Positions 9,217 to 17,245 of a stretch of 64,000 bases of DNA are shown here, piece by piece (position 1 is the stretch's first letter; the number at the start of each line of letters is the position of its first letter). The stretch comes from Chryseobacterium sp. Bi04 (lineage in GTDB: Bacteria; Bacteroidota; Bacteroidia; Flavobacteriales; Weeksellaceae), in the NCBI RefSeq assembly GCF_918698085.1, contig NZ_CAKKLP010000005.1, forward strand, positions 62,001 to 126,000, in the 5' to 3' direction. The notes beneath the pieces were generated by a model. That model was given only the letters and a program-made list of their open reading frames with translations, searched no databases and was not told where the DNA came from. The translations under genes and the position numbers were made by a program.

Positions 9217-9238
9217 GCTATATGGCTTATTATATAGC
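9217..9238 (-). terminator. Weak hairpin after the YciF-type gene
   Basis: GCTATAT (9217-9223) pairs with ATATAGC (9232-9238) just beyond the stop of the DUF892 gene. The minus-strand tail is TTGTTTTAC. The stem is short and AT-rich, so it may only attenuate transcription. Confidence 0.35.
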
Positions 9239-9241
9239 AGC

Positions 9242-9829
9242 TTAATCTTCTTGTTCAGCATCAAAATTGATGGATGTTTCTGCAATTTCTGTAAGCTGAT
9301 AATCAGTATCTTCCTCTTCCTGAAGGGTTCTTTCAAGCAGATCTGCGGCCTTATCATGTCCCATAGTAATGGCAAGCTGAGCAAGCCCTCCATAGGTAGC
9401 AATTTCATAATGCTCTACCTTTTGTGCAGCAATAATTAATGCAGCATCTCTTGTTGCAGTACCCTCTTCGGTTGTTTTGATTACTTCTTCACCTTCTTCA
9501 ATAATCCCTTTTATAGCCTTACATTCTTTCTTTTCAGGCTTTTCCTCAATAAGCTGAAATACTTTTTCCAGACGTTTTACATGCTTTTGGGTTTGAAGAT
9601 GGTGATCCTCAAAAGCTTCTTTAAGCTCTTCGGCTGTAGCGGCTTCCTGCATTTTATCTAATGCTTCAAGGATAGTATTTTCAGCATAATAAATATCCTT
9701 AAGAGCATTTACAAAAAATTGGTGAAGGGGTGAATTCTTCATCTCCTCAGTTATTATACTGCCATTTTTTACGATAGTCTTTTTTGCTATCGGTTCAGGA
9801 TCAGTAGGTTTTAATATTTTATTTGCCAT
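9242..9829 (-). CDS. DUF892 / YciE-YciF ferritin-like protein
   Basis: A 195-residue protein. After a 30-residue N-terminal extension it matches the YciF/DUF892 family of four-helix, ferritin-like proteins. Segments include LHQFFVNALKDIYYAENTIL (helix A, with the acidic/His metal-ligand pattern), HHLQTQKHVKRLEKVF, EHYEIATYGGLAQLA and LLERTLQEEEDTDYQL. Glutamates and histidines of a di-iron centre are visible in each helix. YciF proteins are induced by osmotic, oxidative or stationary-phase stress. Its long leader includes a 13-bp hairpin at 9856-9891. Confidence 0.9.
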   Translation of the reverse strand: MANKILKPTDPEPIAKKTIVKNGSIITEEMKNSPLHQFFVNALKDIYYAENTILEALDKMQEAATAEELKEAFEDHHLQTQKHVKRLEKVFQLIEEKPEKKECKAIKGIIEEGEEVIKTTEEGTATRDAALIIAAQKVEHYEIATYGGLAQLAITMGHDKAADLLERTLQEEEDTDYQLTEIAETSINFDAEQED

Positions 9830-9855
9830 GATATAAAGTGGTGTTTAGTGTTGAA

Positions 9856-9891
9856 AAGATTGCCTCTTCATCAAATCAAAGAGGCAATCTT
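9856..9891 (-). terminator. 13-bp perfect hairpin upstream of the YciF-type gene
   Basis: AAGATTGCCTCTT (9856-9868) pairs perfectly with AAGAGGCAATCTT (9879-9891) around a 10-nt loop. On the minus strand the stem is followed by TTTTC. It lies directly after the remnant small ORF at 9937-9993, so it may be that gene's old terminator. It could also act as a leader hairpin for the gene starting at 9829. Confidence 0.55.
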
Positions 9892-9936
9892 GGAAAAAGA
9901 ATTATGAATTATGTCTGCCTCCGAATCCCGTTTTTT

Positions 9937-9993
9937 TTAAGACCTTCCACCTCCGTGAGATGCCTGTCTGCCTATTTTGGCAAAAGGTTTTCA
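9937..9993 (-). pseudogene. Possible remnant of a small KGG/Con-10-type stress protein
   Basis: Between a TGA at 9991-9993 and a TAA at 9937-9939 the minus strand encodes KPFAKIGRQASHGGGRS. That resembles the lysine-glycine-glycine tail of small Con-10/KGG stress-induced proteins. No start codon reaches it in frame, and neighbouring frames give only short pieces. The terminator-like hairpin at 9856-9891 follows. A decayed gene is possible, but the match is short. The rest of 9900-10240 holds no other feature I can support. Confidence 0.25.
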
Positions 9994-10241
9994 GATGAGT
10001 ATCCTTACGTTATATTTTTTCTTACACTTCTAGTGTCCATAACTGAATTTTATATAATTACTATTAAGTGATGCATTGCTTCATTCACTAGTATCAGACG
10101 GCAACGGACTCGTGATAATTTCACTTGAACATAAAAGCATATGCTTTGTTCCTGGGGTTTTGAGAATTGTACTGAAACGCTATATTTCAAATGTACAATA
10201 GAATAACTCACTTTTTTATGACTTGAGTCATGTTGCAAATA

Positions 10242-10838
10242 TTAATATAAAATTTTACGGTTTTGAATTTTAACTATTTTTTCCCTTTCCATGTGTTTAA
10301 TAGTTCTTATAGCTGTCTCTACACATAAACCGGTAAGACTAGCCATCTGCTGTCTCGTTAATGGAACGGTAAATGAGTACGGCCTTTCATCATTTTGGGA
10401 GCTTTTAAGATAATCCATAAGCCCCTTAAGTCTTATAGAAGGATTTTGAGATGAAATATTCTGCATCATAATAAATTTATAATACAGACGCTGGGAAAGG
10501 AAATTATTCACTTCCATGCATAAGTCCGGAGACTGGGTCAATAAATTGAAAAATATTGATTTATGAAGTTTTAAAACACTACATTCTGTAATGGCTTCAG
10601 CATTCATCGGGTAAGGTTTGTTTATAAAAAGTATGGATTCTCCGCAGCTTTGTCCTTCATATAGGAGATTTTGTATAAACTCTTTCCCGTCTTCATTATA
10701 ATTATTAAGCTTTACTTTACCCTTAATAATCTGATAATAATAATTGGGTATATCTCCCTGAATAAATAAATTTTCAGAAGGATTATAATTTTTGATTTCT
10801 GCACCTGCTGAGTACAAAATATTTTCGTCAATAACCAT
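10242..10838 (-). CDS. Crp/Fnr family transcriptional regulator
   Basis: A 198-residue regulator with an N-terminal cyclic-nucleotide-binding-like beta roll (residues about 15-120, including LFIQGDIPNYYYQIIKGKVKL and SCGESILF). A C-terminal helix-turn-helix lies at about 150-190 (LTRQQMASLTGLCVETAIRTI). It carries no Fnr-type N-terminal cysteine cluster. It stands at the upstream end of the minus-strand stress island, which makes it the natural candidate to control that island; this is inferred from position only. Confidence 0.88.
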   Translation of the reverse strand: MVIDENILYSAGAEIKNYNPSENLFIQGDIPNYYYQIIKGKVKLNNYNEDGKEFIQNLLYEGQSCGESILFINKPYPMNAEAITECSVLKLHKSIFFNLLTQSPDLCMEVNNFLSQRLYYKFIMMQNISSQNPSIRLKGLMDYLKSSQNDERPYSFTVPLTRQQMASLTGLCVETAIRTIKHMEREKIVKIQNRKILY

Positions 10839-11062
10839 AATACTCTTTTTTAAAATGTTAATTTTAAAATTTATCTAAGTAAAATATTCATTGGAAAGTT
10901 ACCTTTATAGATACAAATATTAAACCTTATCACTTGTTAAAATTGTTAAATTACGTTAAAATGATATTAATTTTTATTAAATTCATATTGTATAAATTAG
11001 TGTGATTTATAAAAATTTGAAGCAATTTATTTTAAAAATTAACAAGTGGAGATAAATTTCAC

Positions 11063-11089
11063 AACCCGTTCCATTGATGAAACGGGTTT
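11063..11089. terminator. Hairpin downstream of the small lipoprotein gene
   Basis: AACCCGTT (11063-11070) pairs with AACGGGTT (11081-11088), with further pairing toward the loop. It lies 20 bp after the stop of the minus-strand lipoprotein gene. The better T run (TTTTGTT) is on the plus strand, so the direction is uncertain. Confidence 0.45.
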
Positions 11090-11110
11090 TGTTAGGGTAT
11101 GTAAATACTG

Positions 11111-11323
11111 CTATTTTTTAATAGTTTTATTCTGTATTGTTTTAGCAGTATCCTTATTATTTGGCGAAATAACAGTATCTGCACGTACAGTATCAGATGG
11201 CATAGGTGCAATATTCGTTGTAGTATCTACACTTACAGTATCTGTAACTGTAGTTTCTGTCCGGGTTTCTTTTTTGCAGCTCATGAGGAATCCGATGAGC
11301 ATTAGTGACATCATAAATTTCAT
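11111..11323 (-). CDS. Small lipoprotein, Thr/Asp-rich
   Basis: A 70-residue protein with a lipoprotein signal peptide (hydrophobic h-region, lipobox LMSC with Cys16, then KKE). The mature part is low-complexity: threonine-, valine- and aspartate-rich, ending in a lysine-rich tail. Such small Bacteroidota lipoproteins have no assigned function. It stands alone between the Crp/Fnr gene and the EamA gene. Confidence 0.65.
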   Translation of the reverse strand: MKFMMSLMLIGFLMSCKKETRTETTVTDTVSVDTTTNIAPMPSDTVRADTVISPNNKDTAKTIQNKTIKK

Positions 11324-11411
11324 AATAATAATATTAGATGGTGTGTATTTACAAAAGTAGATTATTATGAAATAATTTTTTATGATTTAGGTCATAATCA
11401 TTTATTTTTAA

Positions 11412-12296
11412 TTATTTCGCAAATTTCTTAGTCCCAACTACACATAAAATGACCCCAACAGTAACTCCCAGCATTCCTATGCTCACCTGCTCATGAAGAA
11501 GATAGGCTGCCAGAGCAAGTCCAAAAAAAGGCTGAAGTAGCTGAAGCTGCCCTACAGAGGTAATACCACCCTGCGCCAGCCCTTTATACCAAAATATAAA
11601 GCCGATAAACATGCTGAACAAAGAAATATACCCCAATCCAAACCAGCCTTTAAAACTTACCGTTTCAAGATTATTTGGTAAATAGAAGAAAAATAAAGGA
11701 ATCATTATTGGTAAGGATAATACCAATGCCCATGAAATAACCTGCCATCCGCCCAGGGTTTTGGAAAGTTTAGCTCCTTCAGCATAACCCATTCCACATA
11801 AAATAACCGCCAGAAGCATTAGAATATCTCCAATTGGGGAGGCTGAAATGCCCTGAGAAAAAGCATAGCCGATTACCAAGAGACTGCCAACCACTGAAAA
11901 GAACCAAAATATAGGATGCGGTCTTTCTCCGCCACGGAATACTCCAAAAATAGCCGTAGCCATGGGCAGCATTCCTAAAAATACAATAGAATGTGCAGAA
12001 GTAAGATATTGCAATGCCAACGAAGAAAGCAGCGGAAATCCTATTACACAACCTATTGCCACCAACACAAGGGAAAAGATCTGATTTTTGGCAGGGCGTT
12101 TTTCTTTATAAATAAGCAGAACCGAAAGAGCCAGAATTCCTGCAATAACCGCACGGGCAATAGTTACAAATATAGGATCCATCTCCATTACTGCAAGTTT
12201 GGTTCCGGGCATAGAGCCACTGAAAAGCAAAACTCCTATAAAACCATTAATCCAGCCACTTACTGCCTGGTCTTTTGAAATTGTATCTGTCATCAT
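11412..12296 (-). CDS. EamA/DMT family transporter (drug/metabolite exporter)
   Basis: Translated from the ATG at 12294-12296 this gives 294 residues with about ten membrane helices arranged as two EamA repeats (about 10-135 and 155-290), the standard DMT length. An upstream ATG at 12378-12380 would add 28 residues. That extension would run through the intergenic promoter region and read into the neighbouring gene's control sites, so I prefer the inner start. DMT proteins export amino acids or other metabolites; the substrate is unknown. It diverges from a MocR regulator, a common pairing for amino-acid exporters. Confidence 0.9.
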   Translation of the reverse strand: MMTDTISKDQAVSGWINGFIGVLLFSGSMPGTKLAVMEMDPIFVTIARAVIAGILALSVLLIYKEKRPAKNQIFSLVLVAIGCVIGFPLLSSLALQYLTSAHSIVFLGMLPMATAIFGVFRGGERPHPIFWFFSVVGSLLVIGYAFSQGISASPIGDILMLLAVILCGMGYAEGAKLSKTLGGWQVISWALVLSLPIMIPLFFFYLPNNLETVSFKGWFGLGYISLFSMFIGFIFWYKGLAQGGITSVGQLQLLQPFFGLALAAYLLHEQVSIGMLGVTVGVILCVVGTKKFAK

Positions 12297-12320
12297 TATA
12301 ATACGTTTTAATTGATGGTT

Positions 12321-12383
12321 CAAAATTAGAAAGGTAAATTCAATAAACACAGTCTCAGTTTTGTATATTTGCATGAACACAGT
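12321..12383. promoter_or_regulatory. Divergent eamA/mocR promoter region with a paired 8-bp direct repeat
   Basis: The plus strand has a -7 element TATATTTG at 12364-12371 for the MocR gene, and the minus strand has TAATTTTG at 12321-12328 for the transporter. AACACAGT occurs twice in the same orientation, at 12346-12353 and 12376-12383, exactly 30 bp apart. The copies flank the MocR -7 element, and the first falls near the -33 region of the transporter promoter. MocR-type regulators commonly bind direct repeats, so this is a plausible autoregulatory operator. Confidence 0.55.
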
Positions 12384-12391
12384 TTAAAAAA

Positions 12392-13804
12392 ATGAGCAGA
12401 GAATTTTTATATACAGAAATTGCAGACGGTATAGCCAATCAAATCAGGAATGGTGTTTTAAAAGCTGGAGACAAGCTTCCTTCCGTAAGAATGCTATGCA
12501 GTGAACATCAGGTAAGCATGAATACTGCAAAAAGGGTTTTCCTGGAACTTGAATCACAGTCACTGGTTGAATCCAAGCCTCAATCCGGTTATTTTGTCAG
12601 TCAGCTGCTATCTGTAAAACTCCCTTTACCTGAAGTAAGCCGCCCTTCTTTAATGGCTAATAATGATGAACCGGATGAGCTGATCAGTAAAGTATATGAA
12701 AATATGGGAAGGAAAGATCTTACCTTCTTTTCGATCGGTATTCCATCCGGAGGACTTCTTCCCCAGGCGAAACTGAAAAAGGAAATCATTAATGCAACAC
12801 GGGAATTAAAAGACGGAGGAACAGAATACGAGGAACTTCAGGGAAATCTTAAACTCAGAAGGATGATTGCTATACGCTCTTTACAATGGGGCGGAAACCT
12901 TAATGAAAAAGATCTTATTACCACAAACGGTGGAATGAATGCGTTATCATTCTGTCTCATGGCCTTGGGAAAACCCGGGGATACTATTGCCATTGAAAGT
13001 CCTTGTTATCCCGGGATTTTGCAATTAGCCAACGGATTAGGGTTAAAAGTGCTGGAACTTCCCACTCACCCTACAACAGGAATAGAAATTGAAGCCTTAA
13101 AAAAACTCATTCCCAAAATTGATCTGTGCCTGTTAATTCCCAACTTTAATTCTCCTCTGGGAAGCTGTATGCCTGATGAAAACAAAAAAGAAGTCGTAAG
13201 AATTCTGTCAGAAAACAATATTCCACTCATTGAAGATGACGTGTATGGAGATCTTTATTTTGGGGCTTCCCGACCAAAATGCTGTAAATCTTTTGATAAA
13301 GACGGAAATGTTCTCTACTGCAGCTCTATTTCCAAAACATTGGCTCCGGGCTATCGTGTGGGGTGGATTGCTCCCGGAAGATATAAAGATAAAATACTTA
13401 AGCTTAAACTTCTGCACTCTACCTCTTCCATCTCTATTGTCAATGAAGCCGTAGCCAATTTCCTGAAATCCGGAAGGTATGAAAAACATCTTCAGCAGCT
13501 TCGCAAAACACTGCAGACTAATTACCAGAATTATGTGCAGACCATTGCAGAATCTTTTCCCGAAGGCACCAAAACAAGCCGTCCACAGGGAGGATTGTCT
13601 CTATGGGTAGAATTTGATAAGAAAATCCGCACTACAGAACTGTATGATCTCGCCATCAAACAGAACATAAGTATTGCTCCCGGCAGGATGTTTACCTTTC
13701 AGGAGCAGTTTGAAAACTGTATGAGACTGTGTATAGGTCTTCCATGGTCAGAAGAAACCCAGGCCAAACTCAGGCAGGTCGGAAATCTTGCAAAAAAAAT
13801 TTAA
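12392..13804 (+). CDS. MocR-type (GntR HTH + aminotransferase-like) transcriptional regulator
   Basis: This 470-residue protein joins a GntR winged helix (residues about 5-72: YTEIADGIANQIRNGVLKAG, then GDKLPSVRMLC) to a fold-type I aminotransferase domain (about 110-465). The PLP lysine lies in SSISKTLAPGYRVGWI. Other PLP-site motifs include PNFNSPLGSCMP (Asn) and EDDVYGDLYF (Asp/Tyr). MocR proteins sense PLP or amino-acid-derived ligands and usually control an adjacent divergent gene, here the EamA exporter. Its aminotransferase activity may be lost, as in many family members. Confidence 0.92.
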   Translation: MSREFLYTEIADGIANQIRNGVLKAGDKLPSVRMLCSEHQVSMNTAKRVFLELESQSLVESKPQSGYFVSQLLSVKLPLPEVSRPSLMANNDEPDELISKVYENMGRKDLTFFSIGIPSGGLLPQAKLKKEIINATRELKDGGTEYEELQGNLKLRRMIAIRSLQWGGNLNEKDLITTNGGMNALSFCLMALGKPGDTIAIESPCYPGILQLANGLGLKVLELPTHPTTGIEIEALKKLIPKIDLCLLIPNFNSPLGSCMPDENKKEVVRILSENNIPLIEDDVYGDLYFGASRPKCCKSFDKDGNVLYCSSISKTLAPGYRVGWIAPGRYKDKILKLKLLHSTSSISIVNEAVANFLKSGRYEKHLQQLRKTLQTNYQNYVQTIAESFPEGTKTSRPQGGLSLWVEFDKKIRTTELYDLAIKQNISIAPGRMFTFQEQFENCMRLCIGLPWSEETQAKLRQVGNLAKKI

Positions 13805-13810
13805 TACCTG

Positions 13811-14407
13811 TTATTTATTATCCGGAACAAAATTTTTTCTCGCCAGTTCTTTTCTTACACGGCTTAAACTCTCAGGGGTAATTCCCAGATAAGAAGCGAT
13901 CATCCATTGAGGGACCCTCAGCAGTAAATCCGGATACATTTTGATGAATTTCATGTATCTTTCTTCTGCTGTTTCACCCAGTAAAGAATTGATCCTGTTC
14001 TGTAAACTTCGGATATGCTTCTGTAATAAAAAATCACTTCTTTCAATACTGTTCGGAAATTGCTCTACCAGCTTATTGAAGAAATCGGGATGCAAAAACA
14101 GTATTTCCGAATCTTCCACTGCTTCTATATAATAATTGGATTTTTCATTGAAATATAAACTGCTCCGGTCAGAGATCAACCAACTTTCAGGGGCGAACTG
14201 TATAATATGTTCCTTTCCGTTTTTATCAATGGAATACATTTTAATAAGTCCTTTTTCCACAAAGAATATATGCCTGCATATTTCACCATACTGAAGGAGA
14301 AACTGATTCTTAGGAATTTTCTTTGCTTCATAATGCAGACTGCAGGTGTTTACGTTCTGAAGAGGAACGTTTAATACTTTGGCTAAATAATTATTAATAT
14401 TCTTCAT
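13811..14407 (-). CDS. Crp/Fnr family transcriptional regulator
   Basis: A 198-residue regulator with a cNMP-binding-like beta roll (about 25-120: NQFLLQYGEICRHIFFVEKG) and a C-terminal HTH (about 150-190: QWMIASYLGITPESLSRVR). It is only distantly related to the Crp/Fnr protein at 10242. Its start codon abuts the ytxJ stop by one shared base, and the run continues upstream through the DUF1569 and YfiT genes. It is therefore probably translated with the bacillithiol genes and may respond to thiol or redox state (inference). Confidence 0.88.
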   Translation of the reverse strand: MKNINNYLAKVLNVPLQNVNTCSLHYEAKKIPKNQFLLQYGEICRHIFFVEKGLIKMYSIDKNGKEHIIQFAPESWLISDRSSLYFNEKSNYYIEAVEDSEILFLHPDFFNKLVEQFPNSIERSDFLLQKHIRSLQNRINSLLGETAEERYMKFIKMYPDLLLRVPQWMIASYLGITPESLSRVRKELARKNFVPDNK

Positions 14408-14784
14408 TATATAATCTGGCTTAAAGAAATATCCTCGTGCGAAGCACTTTTAACGGACTTTCCGTTCTCTATAACAATTAACTGTGGGCTTTCATGTCTT
14501 ACCTCAAGATCTTTCGCAATTTTATTTGAAAGATCTCTGTGAGCTAACAGATCCAGGTAGTATAAGTCTACTTTCGGATCTGAATTTTCAACTTCCTTTT
14601 CAAAATTCTTCAAAACAGTCCTGCTGATAAAGCAGCCTGTTGAATGTTTGAATACAGCTATTTTATGGTGGTGAGAACGCTCAATGGCTTTCGCCAGATC
14701 TTCTGCAGATTCTATCTTTTTCCAGAAAGATTTTTGATCAGGGGTTTCGCTTTTTCCACCGAATATTTTATCAAAAAAACTCAT
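14407..14784 (-). CDS. ytxJ: Bacillithiol system redox-active protein YtxJ (monothiol bacilliredoxin-like)
   Basis: A 125-residue thioredoxin-fold protein of the YtxJ family. The conserved block FKHSTGCFISRTVLKNFE carries a single active-site Cys51. The later cis-Pro region reads ESPQLIVIENGK. YtxJ is thought to act as a monothiol bacilliredoxin that removes bacillithiol from proteins. The genome therefore should make bacillithiol. It overlaps the upstream DUF1569 gene by 4 bp and the downstream Crp/Fnr gene by one base. Confidence 0.88.
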   Translation of the reverse strand: MSFFDKIFGGKSETPDQKSFWKKIESAEDLAKAIERSHHHKIAVFKHSTGCFISRTVLKNFEKEVENSDPKVDLYYLDLLAHRDLSNKIAKDLEVRHESPQLIVIENGKSVKSASHEDISLSQII

Positions 14785-15239
14785 ACATTAAATTGTTTTA
14801 AATGATGATCAAGATGTTTATATTCTAAAAATTTCCAGTCTTTTTCAGTCATGTTGCCAAATAGTCTGTGATAGTCCGGCAGCTCTTTATTTGTACAGGC
14901 CTTCCGGAATTCCTCCAGCGTCTTCAGCAGATTGGTTTTTGATTCATCAAAATCACACTCAAAATTAACGATTAGTTTTTGAAAAGTAGGCATGTTTCTG
15001 GGAATTCCATTATTGAAAACATACATTTCTATTTTAGTAACGATCCCAATTACCCTGAAAAAAGGATTAATGCGCGGAAGCTCAACTCTTTTTAAAGCTA
15101 CCTGAAGAACCAGATCGCAGTGCCTGAACATTTGACACACATTCATTTTTCCCCATTTTGCAGGGGAATTTTCGGATAATTTGGAAATCCTTTCTATAAT
15201 TTCCTCAAAATAAAGGGGATTATTAAAGCTTTTTTTCAC
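14781..15239 (-). CDS. DUF1569 / DinB-like four-helix protein
   Basis: A 152-residue protein matching DUF1569, a DinB-superfamily branch. The N-terminal segment AKWGKMNVCQMFRHCDLVLQ provides a histidine of the usual metal triad, and the C-terminal HHLKQF gives further histidines (DHHLKQF). The DinB superfamily includes thiol-dependent S-transferases. It overlaps the YfiT gene by 4 bp upstream and ytxJ by 4 bp downstream, which places it in the same thiol-related operon. Confidence 0.8.
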   Translation of the reverse strand: MKKSFNNPLYFEEIIERISKLSENSPAKWGKMNVCQMFRHCDLVLQVALKRVELPRINPFFRVIGIVTKIEMYVFNNGIPRNMPTFQKLIVNFECDFDESKTNLLKTLEEFRKACTNKELPDYHRLFGNMTEKDWKFLEYKHLDHHLKQFNV

Positions 15240-15772
15240 CAGCCTTTTTCTTTCTTCAGATTTTCTATATGAGCAAAATGATGATTACAATGCCAGGCAT
15301 ACAGGGCAAGGCTGCTTCTTAGGTCATAATTTCTATGATGCTCCGGATGATGAAAAGTTCTCTCAAACTGTTTATTGGTAAGACTTTTAAGAAGAACAAC
15401 CCATCTTTGATGAGTTCCTTTCAACATTCTCATTGCCGGTTTTACAGGCATATGAAAGCTGTCCTGAAGCTCTGCCCACTGAGCCTCATTATAAGGTTTA
15501 ATGGTTGGATTATCTTCTGTTAGTGCCAGTTTAAACCGGATAAAACTATTCATATGACTGTCTGAAAGATGATTTACAAGCTGCCTTACCGTCCAGCCTC
15601 CTTCTCTGTACGGAGTATCCAACTGATCATCTGTAAAGTCTTCGATAAGGTTTTTCAGCCTGCCAGGAAAATCTTTAATCACTTTGATATAAGTATCCAA
15701 AGTTGTATCACAAATGTTTTCGGGAACTTCAAACTGCCCTATTGGAAATTTCTTATTCTCTAAATCACTCAT
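15236..15772 (-). CDS. YfiT-type bacillithiol S-transferase (BstA)
   Basis: A 178-residue DinB-fold metalloenzyme. The family N-terminus FPIGQFEVP is intact. The metal-ligand histidines are visible at H68 (VRQLVNHLSDSHMN) and in the C-terminal HCNHHFAHI (H161, H165). YfiT/BstA transfers bacillithiol to electrophiles such as monobromobimane and helps detoxify reactive compounds. It is the first gene of a four-gene run with overlapping starts and stops (YfiT, DUF1569, YtxJ, Crp/Fnr), with the old pncA-like promoter copy behind it. Confidence 0.9.
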   Translation of the reverse strand: MSDLENKKFPIGQFEVPENICDTTLDTYIKVIKDFPGRLKNLIEDFTDDQLDTPYREGGWTVRQLVNHLSDSHMNSFIRFKLALTEDNPTIKPYNEAQWAELQDSFHMPVKPAMRMLKGTHQRWVVLLKSLTNKQFERTFHHPEHHRNYDLRSSLALYAWHCNHHFAHIENLKKEKGW

Positions 15773-15793
15773 TATTCATAGTTTTAATTTTTT

Positions 15794-15900
15794 AAATATT
15801 GCTTATTTGTCTGACTGTCCGGTTCTGGACTAATTTCTATCTGTTAGGTTTGTAAATTTATCAAAAATAGAGAAATCTAAATATGAAAAAAGCATTAATT
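15794..15900 (+). repeat. Diverged duplicate of the pncA promoter and first codons
   Basis: This stretch aligns with 17246-17357, the promoter and start of pncA. The final 45 or so bases up to and just past the ATG (15883-15885) are nearly identical. It keeps a -7 element TAGGTTTG at 15845-15852 and begins an ORF MKKALIV like pncA, but then diverges and stops after about 30 codons. Together with the true copy it brackets the DEAD-box helicase gene as direct repeats. Confidence 0.75.
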
Positions 15901-15930
15901 GTACGTATTACAAAGATACTTTCAGTGAAT

Positions 15931-15960
15931 AAAAAAGCTTCAATTCTAAAATTGAAGCCC
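15931..15960 (-). terminator. Terminator of the DEAD-box helicase gene
   Basis: GCTTCAATT (15937-15945) pairs perfectly with AATTGAAGC (15950-15958) around a short loop. On the minus strand it is followed by a TTTTTTATT tail. It lies 20 bp beyond the helicase stop. Confidence 0.8.
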
Positions 15961-15979
15961 ATTTTATTTAATTGATGTA

Positions 15980-17122
15980 CTAATAACCATGCAGATCAAT
16001 ACCTTCTGTTCGTTGTAGGGTTACTTTTTTACCCATTTTCTTTTGAATTACTCTGAAATGCTGAAGCTCATCATCCGTCAGAATAGTAATAGCTGTTCCT
16101 TTTTCATTGGCACGGCCTGTCCTACCAATACGATGAATGTAATCTAAAGGCGAACGTGGCAACTCATAATTGATCACACAAGGCAGAGACTCAATATGAA
16201 TCCCACGGCCAATTAAATCTGTAGCCACTAAAATCTGGGCGCCGTTTACTTTAAATTCCTCTAAATTATTTCTACGGGCACCTTGTGACTTCTGACTGTG
16301 AACAGCCACCGCTTTAATTTTATTTTTTTTAAGCTTTTCAACTAAATTATCAGCAGATCTTGTAGAGGAAACAAAAATCAAAGCTTTTTCCACTTTCTTT
16401 TCTTTAATTAAATACCGCAAAAAAGGACCTTTATTTTCCGGAGAAACATGATAGGCCAGTTGCTCAATATGATCAATTTCAACTTCCTCTTTTTTTATTT
16501 CAATTAGAATAGGATTAATTGACAAACGTTCTTTCATTTCAGAAACCTTGTCATTTAAAGTCGCTGAGAACAAAATGGTCTGCTTTACTACAGGCATCAG
16601 AGCGAAAAGTTTATTCATTTCTTCTCCAAAACCCAGCTGAAACATTTTGTCTGCTTCATCAATCACCAAATGCTGAATACCCGAAATACTCAATGCATTA
16701 TGATCAATTAAGTCTAATAAACGTCCCGGAGTTGCAATCAGGACTTCCACTCCAAACATTCCTTTCATCTGTGGATTGATAGAAACACCACCATACACAG
16801 CCATTGTACGGATTTCCCGTTTCAGGTTTTCTGTAAAAGCTCTGAAAACTTCATCAATCTGAATAGCTAATTCACGCGTAGGAACCAGTATTAAAACCTG
16901 AACATTACGGTCTTTTTTTACTTCTGCATTCTGCAATTTTTCTAAAATTGGCATTACAAAACAAGCTGTTTTCCCGGAACCTGTCTGTGCAATTCCCATC
17001 AGATCTTTACCTTGTAAAATAACAGGAACAGCCTGCTCCTGAATGGGAAACGGTTTTAAATACCCCAGTTTGTTAACAGAACGAATAATATTGTGTGATA
17101 ATCCTAAAGACTCAAATGACAT
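15980..17122 (-). CDS. DEAD/DEAH box RNA helicase (RhlE-like)
   Basis: This 380-residue ATP-dependent RNA helicase shows all core motifs: Q motif FPIQEQAVP, Walker A AQTGSGKT, PTRELAIQ, DEAD, SAT, ATDLIGRGIHI and HRIGRTGR. It lacks the long basic C-terminal tail of many RhlE proteins, so it is a minimal helicase, probably acting in ribosome assembly or cold RNA remodelling. A -7 element TATCTTTG lies on the minus strand at 17141-17148. The gene sits between two direct-repeat copies of the pncA promoter. Confidence 0.95.
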   Translation of the reverse strand: MSFESLGLSHNIIRSVNKLGYLKPFPIQEQAVPVILQGKDLMGIAQTGSGKTACFVMPILEKLQNAEVKKDRNVQVLILVPTRELAIQIDEVFRAFTENLKREIRTMAVYGGVSINPQMKGMFGVEVLIATPGRLLDLIDHNALSISGIQHLVIDEADKMFQLGFGEEMNKLFALMPVVKQTILFSATLNDKVSEMKERLSINPILIEIKKEEVEIDHIEQLAYHVSPENKGPFLRYLIKEKKVEKALIFVSSTRSADNLVEKLKKNKIKAVAVHSQKSQGARRNNLEEFKVNGAQILVATDLIGRGIHIESLPCVINYELPRSPLDYIHRIGRTGRANEKGTAITILTDDELQHFRVIQKKMGKKVTLQRTEGIDLHGY

Positions 17123-17140
17123 AAAAATACTTATTTACTG

Positions 17141-17148
17141 CAAAGATA
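17141..17148 (-). promoter_or_regulatory. -7 element of the DEAD-box helicase gene
   Basis: The minus strand reads TATCTTTG, a match to TAnnTTTG, 19 bases upstream of the helicase ATG. No good -33 element is visible. Confidence 0.45.
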
Positions 17149-17245
17149 AGCTATTGAAATTTGGTTTACGCCTTCAAACAGAATACCCCGGAGATAAAGT
17201 TTAATGATTCCAAATTTTTACCGCTCCATTCTATCAGTATAAAAA

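Noticed and set aside
10050..10238. Minus-strand ORF of 62 codons upstream of the YciF region
   Set aside because: Its composition is not protein-like, and it has no promoter, partner or family resemblance.
12297..12380. Upstream start for the EamA transporter
   Set aside because: It would read through both divergent -7 elements and the direct-repeat operator.
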